Under the pieces are notes generated by a model. The model was not told the origin of the DNA. It made no database searches and worked only from the letters and a program-made list of their open reading frames with translations. Made by a program: the position numbers and the translations under genes. 64,000 bases of DNA from positions 20,106 through 84,105 of the forward strand of contig JAUNVQ010000011.1 of NCBI GenBank assembly GCA_030540715.1. The letters run 5' to 3'. The stretch's first letter is position 1. Every line of letters begins with the position of its first letter. This document shows, in pieces, positions 47,390 through 56,398 of this stretch. The stretch comes from Actinomycetaceae bacterium. GTDB taxonomy: Bacteria; Actinomycetota; Actinomycetes; Actinomycetales; Actinomycetaceae.

Positions 47390-49008
47390 AGTTTAACTGT
47401 GCCATGTTTTCGGGCTCTGCGGTAGCGAGATCTTTCAATCCAATACAATTTCACCACACGCCGAATAGTGTTTTTCACACCGATATGTGGTTGATGAACC
47501 TCAATAATTGTTGCGGCACATCCAAGTATCACCGCTAATGTCACAGCTCCCCATGGACCAGTGAGCCAATAGAATGAGAAATCTGGCAGAGCGTGAAAAA
47601 ACTGTGCCACTCCCACAATCCATTGGCATCCTGCCTGCGCAATTGTTTCGCTGAATGCCACAATAAACCGCCCCAGATGCCCTAAAGGAAGCCCGGCACA
47701 GATAAGTGCACACAAGGAGGCAATTATCACTGGAGCAATAGCTGCGGCAACCGCCACATTGGCAGCTATTGCGTATAGAGAAATTTTTGACCCAAGCAAC
47801 ACTAACACCGGCGCACACCATAGTTGTGCACACAGTGGAACAGCAATCATTTGCGCAAGAAATCTAGGCATGAAGCGGCTAAGTCGCGCCTGCCACACGG
47901 GGACTCGAATAACGATTGATGCCGTAGCAATAATTGACAGCGCAAAACCATAATCGACACTAAGGAACGGATCCCATATCAACATGATAATTCCAGTTAT
48001 CAATAGTGCTGTCACGCTATGGGAAGGTCGCCCAATACTTCGGCCTAGCAACATAATCGCTGCCATAATTCCTGCACGGATAACAGAGGCCCCTAGTCCA
48101 ACAATCACCATATAGGTTCCAAGGCACATACATGTCACCCACAGTTGGGTGCCTCGCCTTAACCATCCGCTTGCCGCCATTACTACCGCTGCAACAAGCG
48201 AGATATGAAACCCTGAAACCACCGTAATATGTGACAGTGACACCTGCGCTAGAACGCGTTGAAGTGACAAAGGAATACTGTTACGTTGACCAGCAGTCAA
48301 CGCTGGAATCAGTGCGCGAGCAGGTGTGGAAAGATGAGCAACCTGCTGGAGCACATAGGAATGAATACGCTGTTTGTATGCTTTCCACCCTTGCGGGTGG
48401 GTAATCTGTTGAGGTCGGCCTATGGCATTTACCGCTGCACTGTACCTGTGGATGGTATCTGCAGGAAACATTTTTCCTTCAAAGCGCACATGTGTTCCCT
48501 GAGGGTAAAAAGGCCATTGGCGTGCAAAAATAGCAATAATTGCACGTGAAGGTATTATCTTTCCATTATCGCATCGGAAAGTGTGCATCTGCCCTTCCAG
48601 CTTCCACTTCACACATTGGACGCTTCCGTTCTTTTCTTCCTGTTCCAGGCATCGTGGTGAAGATATGACTTCTATCTGTATAGATGTGAGCTTTGATTGA
48701 GAACGTGCCCACCGATATACCGGGTCACTTTTCTTTATTATGAAGTGAAAACTAGCCGAGATACCTACCGCTAACACAACAATGCACACCACAGTCATCC
48801 CATAACGAAATGAGCCCGCGTTGACCATGCGGTGACGCCCTCCACAATAAAAGGAATACACAACACCCATGGCACCCGCTACCCCAACAACTGCTGATAT
48901 TGCGATATAAAGATGCAATGGCAGATAGTTCACCATCCAACACCATATCCAGCAGACTATAAGTGACGGTGCCCAACGGTAATCAACAAAATGTTTTCCT
49001 GCAACCAT
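47386..49008 (-). CDS. comEC: ComEC/Rec2-type DNA-uptake channel protein, no nuclease domain
   Basis: Inner-membrane channel for single-stranded DNA in natural transformation. At 540 residues it holds membrane helices, an N-terminal DUF4131-like soluble part (about 85-190) and the competence domain with LSHITVVSGFHISLV and LGASVIRAGIMAAIMLLGR. The C-terminal metallo-beta-lactamase domain found in full-length ComEC (700-800 residues) is absent; the chain ends in a basic tail. Translation starts one base after the comEA stop. Whether the cell is competent cannot be told. Confidence 0.9.
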   Translation of the reverse strand: MVAGKHFVDYRWAPSLIVCWIWCWMVNYLPLHLYIAISAVVGVAGAMGVVYSFYCGGRHRMVNAGSFRYGMTVVCIVVLAVGISASFHFIIKKSDPVYRWARSQSKLTSIQIEVISSPRCLEQEEKNGSVQCVKWKLEGQMHTFRCDNGKIIPSRAIIAIFARQWPFYPQGTHVRFEGKMFPADTIHRYSAAVNAIGRPQQITHPQGWKAYKQRIHSYVLQQVAHLSTPARALIPALTAGQRNSIPLSLQRVLAQVSLSHITVVSGFHISLVAAVVMAASGWLRRGTQLWVTCMCLGTYMVIVGLGASVIRAGIMAAIMLLGRSIGRPSHSVTALLITGIIMLIWDPFLSVDYGFALSIIATASIVIRVPVWQARLSRFMPRFLAQMIAVPLCAQLWCAPVLVLLGSKISLYAIAANVAVAAAIAPVIIASLCALICAGLPLGHLGRFIVAFSETIAQAGCQWIVGVAQFFHALPDFSFYWLTGPWGAVTLAVILGCAATIIEVHQPHIGVKNTIRRVVKLYWIERSRYRRARKHGTVKL

Positions 49009-49009
49009 G

Positions 49010-49825
49010 TCAACACGTCACTTTATCTTGAATACGTTGCATTAACGCTGGGCCAATACCGGGAACATTATCTAGCTCGTCAACACTGGAAAAGAGTCCA
49101 TGACTTTGCCGATATTCAACGATGCGCTGCGACAAAGCTGGGCCAATACCGTCAAGTTGTTGAAAAGTAAGAACATCTGCATGATTGATATTGATTTTTC
49201 CGTTATACCCACTACCATCGTAACTTAAGCCCCCTCCACCGCTACCTGTTCCCCCATGCGCGCCCTCCACGCCATATACCCCACTGTTTGTTCCAACACC
49301 ACCTCCCGCGGCGCCACCAGTCCCGGCACTTGCCTGTTCTCCTTGGGTGGGAATATAAATCTGTTCGGCATCAACAATTTTGCGTGCCATATTGATGGCT
49401 TCACCATTGGCATCGTCACGCAAGCCGTCACATTTTTCAATGACATCACTTACTCTGGAGCCTTCTTCTACCGTGATAAGACCTGGTTTATTGACAGCTC
49501 CCACAACATGTACTACCAGTTGCGCACGAGGCTGTTGAGCGGTTTTTTTGGTCTGTGATGGCGATGAACGAGGTGACTTTGACACAGCCCGTGCGCTATT
49601 GTTTGTTCCGTGAGCGGGGTAGGACTGAGTATACTTCGCCGATACTGACAGCACCGTTACAACTGTCACAACAGAGATAACGGCAATAAGAGCCCACAGG
49701 GACGGCACCCATCGTCCAACCCTTTCATCGGTGTCAACACCGTGAACATAGTTATTCTTTTGCGCGCGCTTAGCAGCTACCTGAAAACAATCACGTGCAA
49801 AGTCTCGCGCTTTGTTGTAGTCCAT
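49010..49825 (-). CDS. comEA: Competence protein ComEA, helix-hairpin-helix DNA receptor
   Basis: Membrane-anchored DNA receptor. One N-terminal membrane segment (about 41-62) leads to an SLBB domain (about 103-160, VVHVVGAVNKPGLITVEEG). A flexible Gly/Ser-rich linker (about 165-208) then joins two HhH motifs (210-271, NINHADVLTFQQLDGIGPA and DELDNVPGIGPALMQRI). The 271-residue length is usual for actinobacteria. The ATG at 49825 has AAGGA immediately against it, so the exact start is uncertain. It is first gene of the comEA-comEC-holA operon. Confidence 0.93.
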   Translation of the reverse strand: MDYNKARDFARDCFQVAAKRAQKNNYVHGVDTDERVGRWVPSLWALIAVISVVTVVTVLSVSAKYTQSYPAHGTNNSARAVSKSPRSSPSQTKKTAQQPRAQLVVHVVGAVNKPGLITVEEGSRVSDVIEKCDGLRDDANGEAINMARKIVDAEQIYIPTQGEQASAGTGGAAGGGVGTNSGVYGVEGAHGGTGSGGGGLSYDGSGYNGKININHADVLTFQQLDGIGPALSQRIVEYRQSHGLFSSVDELDNVPGIGPALMQRIQDKVTC

Positions 49826-49891
49826 TCCTTAAGGATGACGGAAAACTATGAAGAGAAAAGGATAAGCACAGACAAAAAGTAACAACACTTT

Positions 49892-50872
49892 TTATTCGGA
49901 AGTTGTGGAAATCCTATGACTGATTGTTGCAAAAAGATCTTGTGACTTCCCGGGTTCCAGTGCAATAAACTCTGCACACTCATCACGGTTAAACGCATTT
50001 GTCATAGTCAGACATGGCTCAATCGCGATGGCTTCGCAAGGCCTTTTTTCAAGGGGTTCTCCCGTAAATATATGGAACACCCCGCAACCTTTCGGATCAC
50101 CATGAGCTGGTAGAAGCATTTCCAGAGTCGTCACATCACCGTTGGGATGGATCAACTCAGCCTGCGCACGACCATCGCCCATATCGACAAGCTCACTAAA
50201 GGCGTCGTCAAGGTTACGTGGGCCTTTTATTTCAAAGAGTGTTGAGGACGGAACGTCACTAGCTGGCTCAAATGCTTCGGGCCCATCAAGTGGGATCAAT
50301 TTTTTATCAGAACGAATCCGAGTTTTTGCACCTAAACGTAGAGTTGCTTGCTCAGCCGTACCACCTTGATAGCGAATATAAGGATGCCACCCCAATGTGA
50401 CAGGTGCAATATCCTCGCAAACATTCGCAACAGAGATGTGCATAGAGAGTTCACTGTGGGTGTGGTGACGCAAATGATAGATAATATCGACTTCAACCGT
50501 CCACGGATATCCGGGGCATGGCTGCACAATCGTTGTAATTTTGATATTACGATCCGATCTGTAAACGCTGATAAAGTCTGCATCACAAATCAAACCATGT
50601 AAGGCTTCACGTGAACCGTCGGAGGCCGCCCCTAAGTCATATTCGCATCCATTAAATGTATAGCGAGCGTCTTTAATCCGATTTGACCACGGAGCAAGCA
50701 CAGCATTGTAGGCACCTGAGCCTTGCGCATTTTCCTTATCATTACGATAGCCATCAAGAACGTGAATATCGCCCTCTTTATCGTGAATAACCCAATCGCG
50801 CACCACCCCACCGCGTGCGGAAATAACGACTTCACTGTTGCCATCAAACAGTGTCCAGGTATGAATAGCCAT
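49892..50872 (-). CDS. Aldose 1-epimerase family protein (GalM-like)
   Basis: Mutarotase-like beta-sandwich enzyme of 326 residues interconverting sugar anomers. Family positions are visible: LAPWSNRIKDARYTFNG (Arg of the active site), ALHGLI with the first catalytic His, TLGWHPYIRY with the second, and AIEPCLTMTNAFN with the catalytic Glu. The ATG at 50872 has a strong AAGGAGG site. It stands alone between yccF and comEA with no galactose genes, so the natural sugar is unknown. Confidence 0.9.
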   Translation of the reverse strand: MAIHTWTLFDGNSEVVISARGGVVRDWVIHDKEGDIHVLDGYRNDKENAQGSGAYNAVLAPWSNRIKDARYTFNGCEYDLGAASDGSREALHGLICDADFISVYRSDRNIKITTIVQPCPGYPWTVEVDIIYHLRHHTHSELSMHISVANVCEDIAPVTLGWHPYIRYQGGTAEQATLRLGAKTRIRSDKKLIPLDGPEAFEPASDVPSSTLFEIKGPRNLDDAFSELVDMGDGRAQAELIHPNGDVTTLEMLLPAHGDPKGCGVFHIFTGEPLEKRPCEAIAIEPCLTMTNAFNRDECAEFIALEPGKSQDLFATISHRISTTSE

Positions 50873-50961
50873 GTGTTGGTTCCTCCTTAGCGACTATCTC
50901 CTTATTTTAACGATTTAGTCAGCAAATGTTTAGGACTTTGCGCTAAGATGAACAAGCAATC

Positions 50962-51354
50962 TTATACGTGTAACGCATAATCACCCTCGTGAATTACCAT
51001 TTTTCCAAACGGAAAACACGTGATGGGAATCAACTTGATGTTTGCCCACGCCATCGGTATCCCAATGATGGTAACAGCCAAGGCTGCAGCAGTAATCACA
51101 TGTCCGATTGCCAACCACAAGCCCGCAACAATAAACCACACAACGTTCATCAGCGCTGAACCTACCCCGCTACCAGGCTTTTCAACAACGCGCCTCCCAA
51201 AGGGGAATGCAACATATCCAGCAATACGGAAACTGGCAACACCTGCGGGAATAGTAATGATAAGGAGGCATGCAACAACCCCAGCCAATAAATAGCTTAC
51301 AAATAGCCAGAATCCTGCAAAAATAAACCAGATAATGTTCAATAGCGTTCGCAT
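50962..51354 (-). CDS. YccF domain membrane protein
   Basis: Small inner-membrane protein of 130 residues built from two copies of the YccF (DUF307) unit: NIIWFIFAGFWLFVSYLLAG and NVVWFIVAGLWLAIGHVITA, each followed by a PAGVASFRIA or PMAWANIKL turn and a CFPFGK/AFPFGR box. ATG at 51354 (MRTLLN) is preferred over an upstream frame opening because AAGGGG lies at the right distance. Function is unknown in all species. No operon partner is evident. Confidence 0.9.
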   Translation of the reverse strand: MRTLLNIIWFIFAGFWLFVSYLLAGVVACLLIITIPAGVASFRIAGYVAFPFGRRVVEKPGSGVGSALMNVVWFIVAGLWLAIGHVITAAALAVTIIGIPMAWANIKLIPITCFPFGKMVIHEGDYALHV

Positions 51355-51788
51355 ATCAATCCCCTTAACATCATGTGTGACTACCTGTTCCAACAGGTTG
51401 TGGTGCGAGCTTATTCCCCGCCCTTTTTGGTGCGCACAACCTTCATTATCATAGCGTTCTGATCCCGATTTTCCTATCTCATCATCGCGTTGTATTTACC
51501 TTGCTTTTCAAGACACTACGCTTGCTGGTGTCCACTTCTTTCGTCTCCTTGACCGGGCATTGTTTTGCTACAGATGCTTTGCCCAGCGAGCTTCCACAGG
51601 CACTGCTGCCACTCGCCACTCCATCTGTGCAAACCAGTCACCCCTATTTCTAGGGTTTTCTTTTTTCATTGTTTTCATCGGTTCTTTTTGTCGACGTTGC
51701 TGATTATGATGGTTTATATAATGAAACTAAAGTCGTGAATGAGTGCCCCCGCATTATTCATTTTCTTTCACTTGTGAGGACGATGACG
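51355..51788 (+). promoter_or_regulatory. Upstream region of the PASTA/VWA operon
   Basis: About 430 bases between divergent yccF and the surface operon hold no supported gene. TATAAT at 51717-51722 is a good -10; the best upstream element is TTGCTG but only 14 bases away. A leader of about 60 bases ends in GAGGA, eight bases before the chosen ATG at 51789. The reading frame stays open back to 51669, but that part lacks a ribosome site and protein-like features. Confidence 0.4.
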
Positions 51789-53390
51789 ATGGCAAACACT
51801 ACTCCCCCACCTCAGCCTGATTTTCATTCAATGCCAGCCCAAGGCCCAGTTCCACCGGCACAGCCACCAATGGCGGGTGTTCCGGGGGAAATACCACAGT
51901 CACCGTTACCGGAGAGGCCAGCTAATGTGTCCCAGCCACCGGCACCGGGCATTCCAGATCAACCGGCAGCACCGGGTATTCCACCACAGCCGCCTGCACC
52001 AGTGGGTACACCGCAGATACCACCTCATATCCCGCAACCAGGTATCCCGGCTGATATTCCTTATCCACCAACGCCAGAAAGTACACCTCAGCAACCACAG
52101 CTAACTTCACCTGCTGGGCCGCTACAACCACCCGCACCGACATTACCCACTGATCCAGTAGAGCCATCCGCCCCCGTAGACTCACCTCAAGCAGCAGTTC
52201 CGGGGGCCATTCCTGGCGAGCCGGGTCTTATTCCCGCACCAATCAGCCCGCAACCAGGTAATCCTTCTTTTGCTGCACCCCCTTCACAACAGCAGCCGCT
52301 CACTAAAAAAGAACTCAAGAAACAAAAACGAGCACAAAAGAAGAAGGACAAAGCCGAAGAACGCGCCGCAATGAGTGACGATGAAAAAGCCGCAGAAAAG
52401 ATGAGAAAATGGAAGCGCTTTCGCCTTGTTGGATATATTCTCCTGCTTGTTGTTGCACTTGGTGGGGGCACTATTGGCGGCTGGTTTATCAACGATGCCC
52501 TGCATATTTATGCCCAATCCACTCAACCCGACACAAAAATTGTTCAAGTTCCTATCTCTGATGTCGCATCGGGAACGCAGATGCCTGACCTGCGTGGTAT
52601 GACAAAAGATGACGCGTTGACCGCATTACACGATCTGGGGTTTGCCACCAGGCACATCACAGTCGAGGATAAACAGTGGGCTGGGGAAAGTGGCCTTGTT
52701 GTCTCTCAATCACCTGCTCCGGGAACCGATGATCTTTCAGATATGAAATTGAGTGTTTCTGTTCCAGCAAAAGTTCCCGATGTTATTGGCAAGAAAAAAA
52801 CTGATGCACTTACTGCGGTGCGCGAAATCGGTGCTGAAGCCATTATTGAAGAAGTCTTTGACTCTCAGGCAAAAACGGGAACTGTTTTAGAGATTCTTCC
52901 CAAAGCCGGGGAAATATTGCCTGGTGAAGTCACATTGAAAATAGCTGCTAGTGGCGCATCGGTATATATGTCCGAAGTAAGTACCGTTTCTGGATCATGT
53001 GGCAGCGGCGAGGTGCGGTTAGGTGGAAAACCCTTCCCCAATTCGCTTCACTGTTCCACGTCGGAAGAAGGCTACACCATTGAATGGGATCTGCAAAAGA
53101 AAGTCTCTGGTATCAGTGCAACCGTTGGGATTGCCGATGACGAGCGCGATACAGGCGGTAGCGTTACTGTCACTGTTTATGCTGACGATAAGCAGGTCGC
53201 ATCAACATCGGCCTCTTTTGGTAAAAGCGCTGACCTCAAGGCTTCTACCGAGGGTGCTCTGCGTCTTAAGATTCTTGTGACAGGCAAGGCTGCCGATGAT
53301 GATTCCTGGTCGACACCCAATATTGTGCTAGGTGACGCACGCTTTATTGGCACCAAAGATAATATCGATGCGTTCCAGGGGGTTCGGTGA
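51789..53390 (+). CDS. Membrane protein with Pro-rich tail, two PASTA repeats and NPCBM-like end
   Basis: Predicted 533-residue single-pass protein. Residues 5-170 are proline-rich with PAPGIP/PQPPAP-like repeats, 172-210 are Lys/Glu-rich, and a membrane helix lies at about 212-234. Outside are PASTA repeats at 263-326 (MPDLRGMTKDDALTAL) and 327-387 (VPDVIGKKKTDALTAV), then about 405-522 resembling NPCBM/discoidin carbohydrate-binding modules (LGGKPFPNSLHCS, VTVYADDKQ). No kinase domain is present, unlike PknB. PASTA domains usually bind peptidoglycan or muropeptides. Its stop overlaps the start of the VWA-SGNH gene. Function unknown. Confidence 0.82.
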   Translation: MANTTPPPQPDFHSMPAQGPVPPAQPPMAGVPGEIPQSPLPERPANVSQPPAPGIPDQPAAPGIPPQPPAPVGTPQIPPHIPQPGIPADIPYPPTPESTPQQPQLTSPAGPLQPPAPTLPTDPVEPSAPVDSPQAAVPGAIPGEPGLIPAPISPQPGNPSFAAPPSQQQPLTKKELKKQKRAQKKKDKAEERAAMSDDEKAAEKMRKWKRFRLVGYILLLVVALGGGTIGGWFINDALHIYAQSTQPDTKIVQVPISDVASGTQMPDLRGMTKDDALTALHDLGFATRHITVEDKQWAGESGLVVSQSPAPGTDDLSDMKLSVSVPAKVPDVIGKKKTDALTAVREIGAEAIIEEVFDSQAKTGTVLEILPKAGEILPGEVTLKIAASGASVYMSEVSTVSGSCGSGEVRLGGKPFPNSLHCSTSEEGYTIEWDLQKKVSGISATVGIADDERDTGGSVTVTVYADDKQVASTSASFGKSADLKASTEGALRLKILVTGKAADDDSWSTPNIVLGDARFIGTKDNIDAFQGVR

Positions 53391-56104
53391 TGACATCCTT
53401 TGCTAAAACGGTGCGTACATCGATACGGGCGCGCCAACGGAAAACACCCTATGCTCTGCTCATGACCCTTATGGCGCTTTCTCTGTGTGTTTTATTGAGT
53501 ACGGCACCTGTGTCGCAGGCTGTGGCCGACGATAAAAAAGACGATAACTCTTCATCGCATTCATCAACAAAGGACGTCGCAAAAGCTGCTGCTCAAGGTA
53601 GTCTTTCACGAACCGATTATCTTACCCCCGTTGTCGTGGTTTTTGATACATCGGGTTCCATGACCGAAGAGGACCAGCACGGTGTGGTGAAACTATCAGC
53701 CGCTAAGAACATTATGGATGAAGTTTTGTCTGGTGGTTCCATTAAGTCGGCGCTGTGGACATATCCTGGCGGTACGACAGATAGTGAAGGCTGCCAACCC
53801 GGAACATGGGTACCTGGTTCCTCGTGGACTGATGATGCGGATTCCACGAAAGTCAACGCCGATATTCGCTTACTTCAGGCCAGTGGCGACACACCCACTG
53901 GACCAGCTTTGAGGGCGGTAGCCTCGCAGTTGGGTGCCGATGAAGAAGCAGAGATCTTTTTGGTGTCCGACGGTAAATCCAATTGCGGCGAATCCCCCTG
54001 CGATGTTGCAAAAGAACTGATAGCGCAAGGATATAAGATTACGGTTCAACCCATCGGTTTTGATCTGAGCGATGAAGATGCCCAATCAAATGAGTTGAAG
54101 TGCATTGCCGATGCAACGGGTGGAACCTATCGCACGGCCCAAGACGCCCAGGAACTTAAACAGTATTTTGAAGATTTCCATTCCTCTCCCTTTGAGTTTG
54201 AGGTTCGCGCACCAAAAACCGTTCGCGAAGGTGGCGCGGTTTCTATTGATGTCACCGTTCATAACAAGCTCAAAGATCGTTCATTACCTGGGGTGAGGGT
54301 TCGTTTAGGCATAACGGATCCAGATCAGGTGATTGTCAAAAATATTCACTCACTTGAAAGTCATCTTCCTGCACTACTCCCCGATGAAAAGCAGACGCTC
54401 AGATGGGTGTTATCCCTGAAAGAATCAACAGGTGTCGTTGATTGGAGCGTCAGTGTTGGCGCACAGGGGGTTGGAGCAGAGATTGAGCAAGGAAGCTTCG
54501 AGGTAGTGAACTCAGCCTTAGACTATTCCGAAGCTGGCTCGTTACTTAAAGACATTAACGGTGACGTTGTTATTATGGGAGACTCCTATACCTCGGGTGA
54601 AGGAACAGGTGACTATCTGACAGAGGAACCGGTGGGCTGCCATCGCTCAGGCACATCTACCTACGCCAAATTCCTGTACAACAGTAACCACAATGTCCAA
54701 AATATTGCCTGTTCGGGAGCACAGACTTCACATATAGAGCAGCCCCAATTTAATATTTTACGCTCAAGCCTACATAAAGGTTCCCAAGAACCACAGATCC
54801 TTCAGCTTCAATGGATTGATAACGTGGGGGCCGTGTTTTTAACGCTTGGTGGCAATGACGTGAACTTCGGCGATTTAGTGAAAGCGTGTGTAACCCCAGG
54901 TCAAACCTGTGCAATCGAGTACGACAAAAATAAGAATCTAAAGAAGGGGCCAACCGTTAATTCGTATGCGTTGATGAATAATCTGTATCATCGCCAAAAT
55001 AAAGAAGCAAAAAGAGCAGCGAAAAAAACATCGGTGGTGGAACCGGGAACCTTTGGCCGTTTACCACGGATCTATAAGCGTATTAACGACGAAATTAACT
55101 CGCCCGATAGAGTAAAAAAGCGCGGCGGATACGCCCCCATTATTGTATCTGCTTATCCCTTCCCCCTTGAAAAACTCCGTGGAAAAGACTGTAATACTTT
55201 TATCGATCGAGTAGAAGTCGATACCATGCGATACTTTGTGCAGTCTCTTAACCAAAAGATCAGCAACGCTGTTGATGCAGCTCGTGACACATGGGACGTT
55301 CCTATTTTCTTTGTTCATGATATTGAAGACATGGCACAACCCGGACACACGATGTGTGGGAAAAAAGAGGATTCCTATTTTGTTGTACTTGATGATGCGA
55401 AAGTCATTTCCGTAGGTATCGGTGAGTTAAGTGGCAAGGGGAATCCCCTGCAGAAACAGGAGCTTGTTCACCCCAATATCAAAGGCAATAAGAGGTGGGC
55501 CGAGGAACTTATATCGTGGTCACAGAATAAAGAGTTACCAAAGGATCTACGACCAACAGTGCCTAAGAAGAAGCTTCAGCAGGCAGCCAGTCAACCATTT
55601 CTTCCTTTCACAAAAAAGGTCAATATTTCTTTCGATCCATCTCGCGATCAATCCAAGCAAGGCACCACTGGCGTTGCCAATGGAGTAATTGATTTGTCAA
55701 TATCCAGCCTGAAAAAGAAGAGCAGTGTTGGCGTTACCCTACATTCTGACCCGATTTTCTTGGGCAACACTGCTGCAGATAAAAACGGTGAAGCTCACCT
55801 AACCATCCAGATTCCGCCCAATACACCAGCAGGTATGCACTCACTGGAGTTCACAGGAACCACGAAAGACGGCAAACAGGCAACAATGACGGTGCCTATC
55901 CGTGTACTCAGCCCACTTCCCCTATGGTTGTGGATGGTGGGGCTTGCCACCGTAGCAGCAGCTATTGCGATGGTCGTCATGTTTATCAAGGCAAAACGAA
56001 ACCTCAACGCCGCCAAGAAGCTCCAGGCTACCTCAGCCAACGCTGCAAGCACCGAACCGATCCCCGCCACATCTCAAACATCCGATAATATGGACGTACC
56101 CTAA
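53390..56104 (+). CDS. Surface protein fusing VWA domain and SGNH hydrolase
   Basis: A 904-residue exported protein. The signal peptide ends near residue 46. The VWA domain (about 79-262) has MIDAS elements DTSGSM, GDTPTG and LVSDGKSN. A beta-rich stretch (265-375) follows, then an SGNH hydrolase (391-712) with block I GDSYTSGEG (Ser nucleophile), GCHRSGTSTY, LTLGGNDVNF and the ELVHP histidine block, where Glu replaces the usual Asp. An Ig-like segment leads to a membrane anchor at about 845-866 and a short cytoplasmic tail. ATG at 53390 overlaps the previous stop. Esterase activity on an envelope polymer is the likely but unproven role. Confidence 0.85.
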   Translation: MTSFAKTVRTSIRARQRKTPYALLMTLMALSLCVLLSTAPVSQAVADDKKDDNSSSHSSTKDVAKAAAQGSLSRTDYLTPVVVVFDTSGSMTEEDQHGVVKLSAAKNIMDEVLSGGSIKSALWTYPGGTTDSEGCQPGTWVPGSSWTDDADSTKVNADIRLLQASGDTPTGPALRAVASQLGADEEAEIFLVSDGKSNCGESPCDVAKELIAQGYKITVQPIGFDLSDEDAQSNELKCIADATGGTYRTAQDAQELKQYFEDFHSSPFEFEVRAPKTVREGGAVSIDVTVHNKLKDRSLPGVRVRLGITDPDQVIVKNIHSLESHLPALLPDEKQTLRWVLSLKESTGVVDWSVSVGAQGVGAEIEQGSFEVVNSALDYSEAGSLLKDINGDVVIMGDSYTSGEGTGDYLTEEPVGCHRSGTSTYAKFLYNSNHNVQNIACSGAQTSHIEQPQFNILRSSLHKGSQEPQILQLQWIDNVGAVFLTLGGNDVNFGDLVKACVTPGQTCAIEYDKNKNLKKGPTVNSYALMNNLYHRQNKEAKRAAKKTSVVEPGTFGRLPRIYKRINDEINSPDRVKKRGGYAPIIVSAYPFPLEKLRGKDCNTFIDRVEVDTMRYFVQSLNQKISNAVDAARDTWDVPIFFVHDIEDMAQPGHTMCGKKEDSYFVVLDDAKVISVGIGELSGKGNPLQKQELVHPNIKGNKRWAEELISWSQNKELPKDLRPTVPKKKLQQAASQPFLPFTKKVNISFDPSRDQSKQGTTGVANGVIDLSISSLKKKSSVGVTLHSDPIFLGNTAADKNGEAHLTIQIPPNTPAGMHSLEFTGTTKDGKQATMTVPIRVLSPLPLWLWMVGLATVAAAIAMVVMFIKAKRNLNAAKKLQATSANAASTEPIPATSQTSDNMDVP

Positions 56105-56323
56105 AATTTGCCCGCAACCAGGCTCCATTAATACCTCACGTAATAAAGTCGTAGTGCTGCGCCACAGATTGCGGTCACTACGCCACATGTGCAGTGTCCC
56201 CTGCGCGCAGCACGCAACACAAAAGGAACATCGCAAGGCAACAAACAAAGAATGTCAACGGAAAGGGCACCCCGCAATGACGTTGCGGAAGGGGCATCCA
56301 CGCCACAGCCCATACAATAGCAA

Positions 56324-56371
56324 GGGGCGAAGCTGGGCCTTCGACTTGTTGACTAAGGCGCAACTTCGCCC
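56324..56371. terminator. Inverted repeat between convergent surface operon and leuS
   Basis: GGGCGAAG at 56325-56332 is complementary to CTTCGCCC at 56364-56371, with inner GCCTT/AAGGC pairing, giving a long interrupted stem. It lies 28 bases after the leuS stop (minus strand) and 220 after the VWA gene (plus strand). A bidirectional terminator is likely although the T-run is weak. Confidence 0.5.
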
Positions 56372-56398
56372 TTTGAAAATTTCTTCGCCCCAAAAAAG

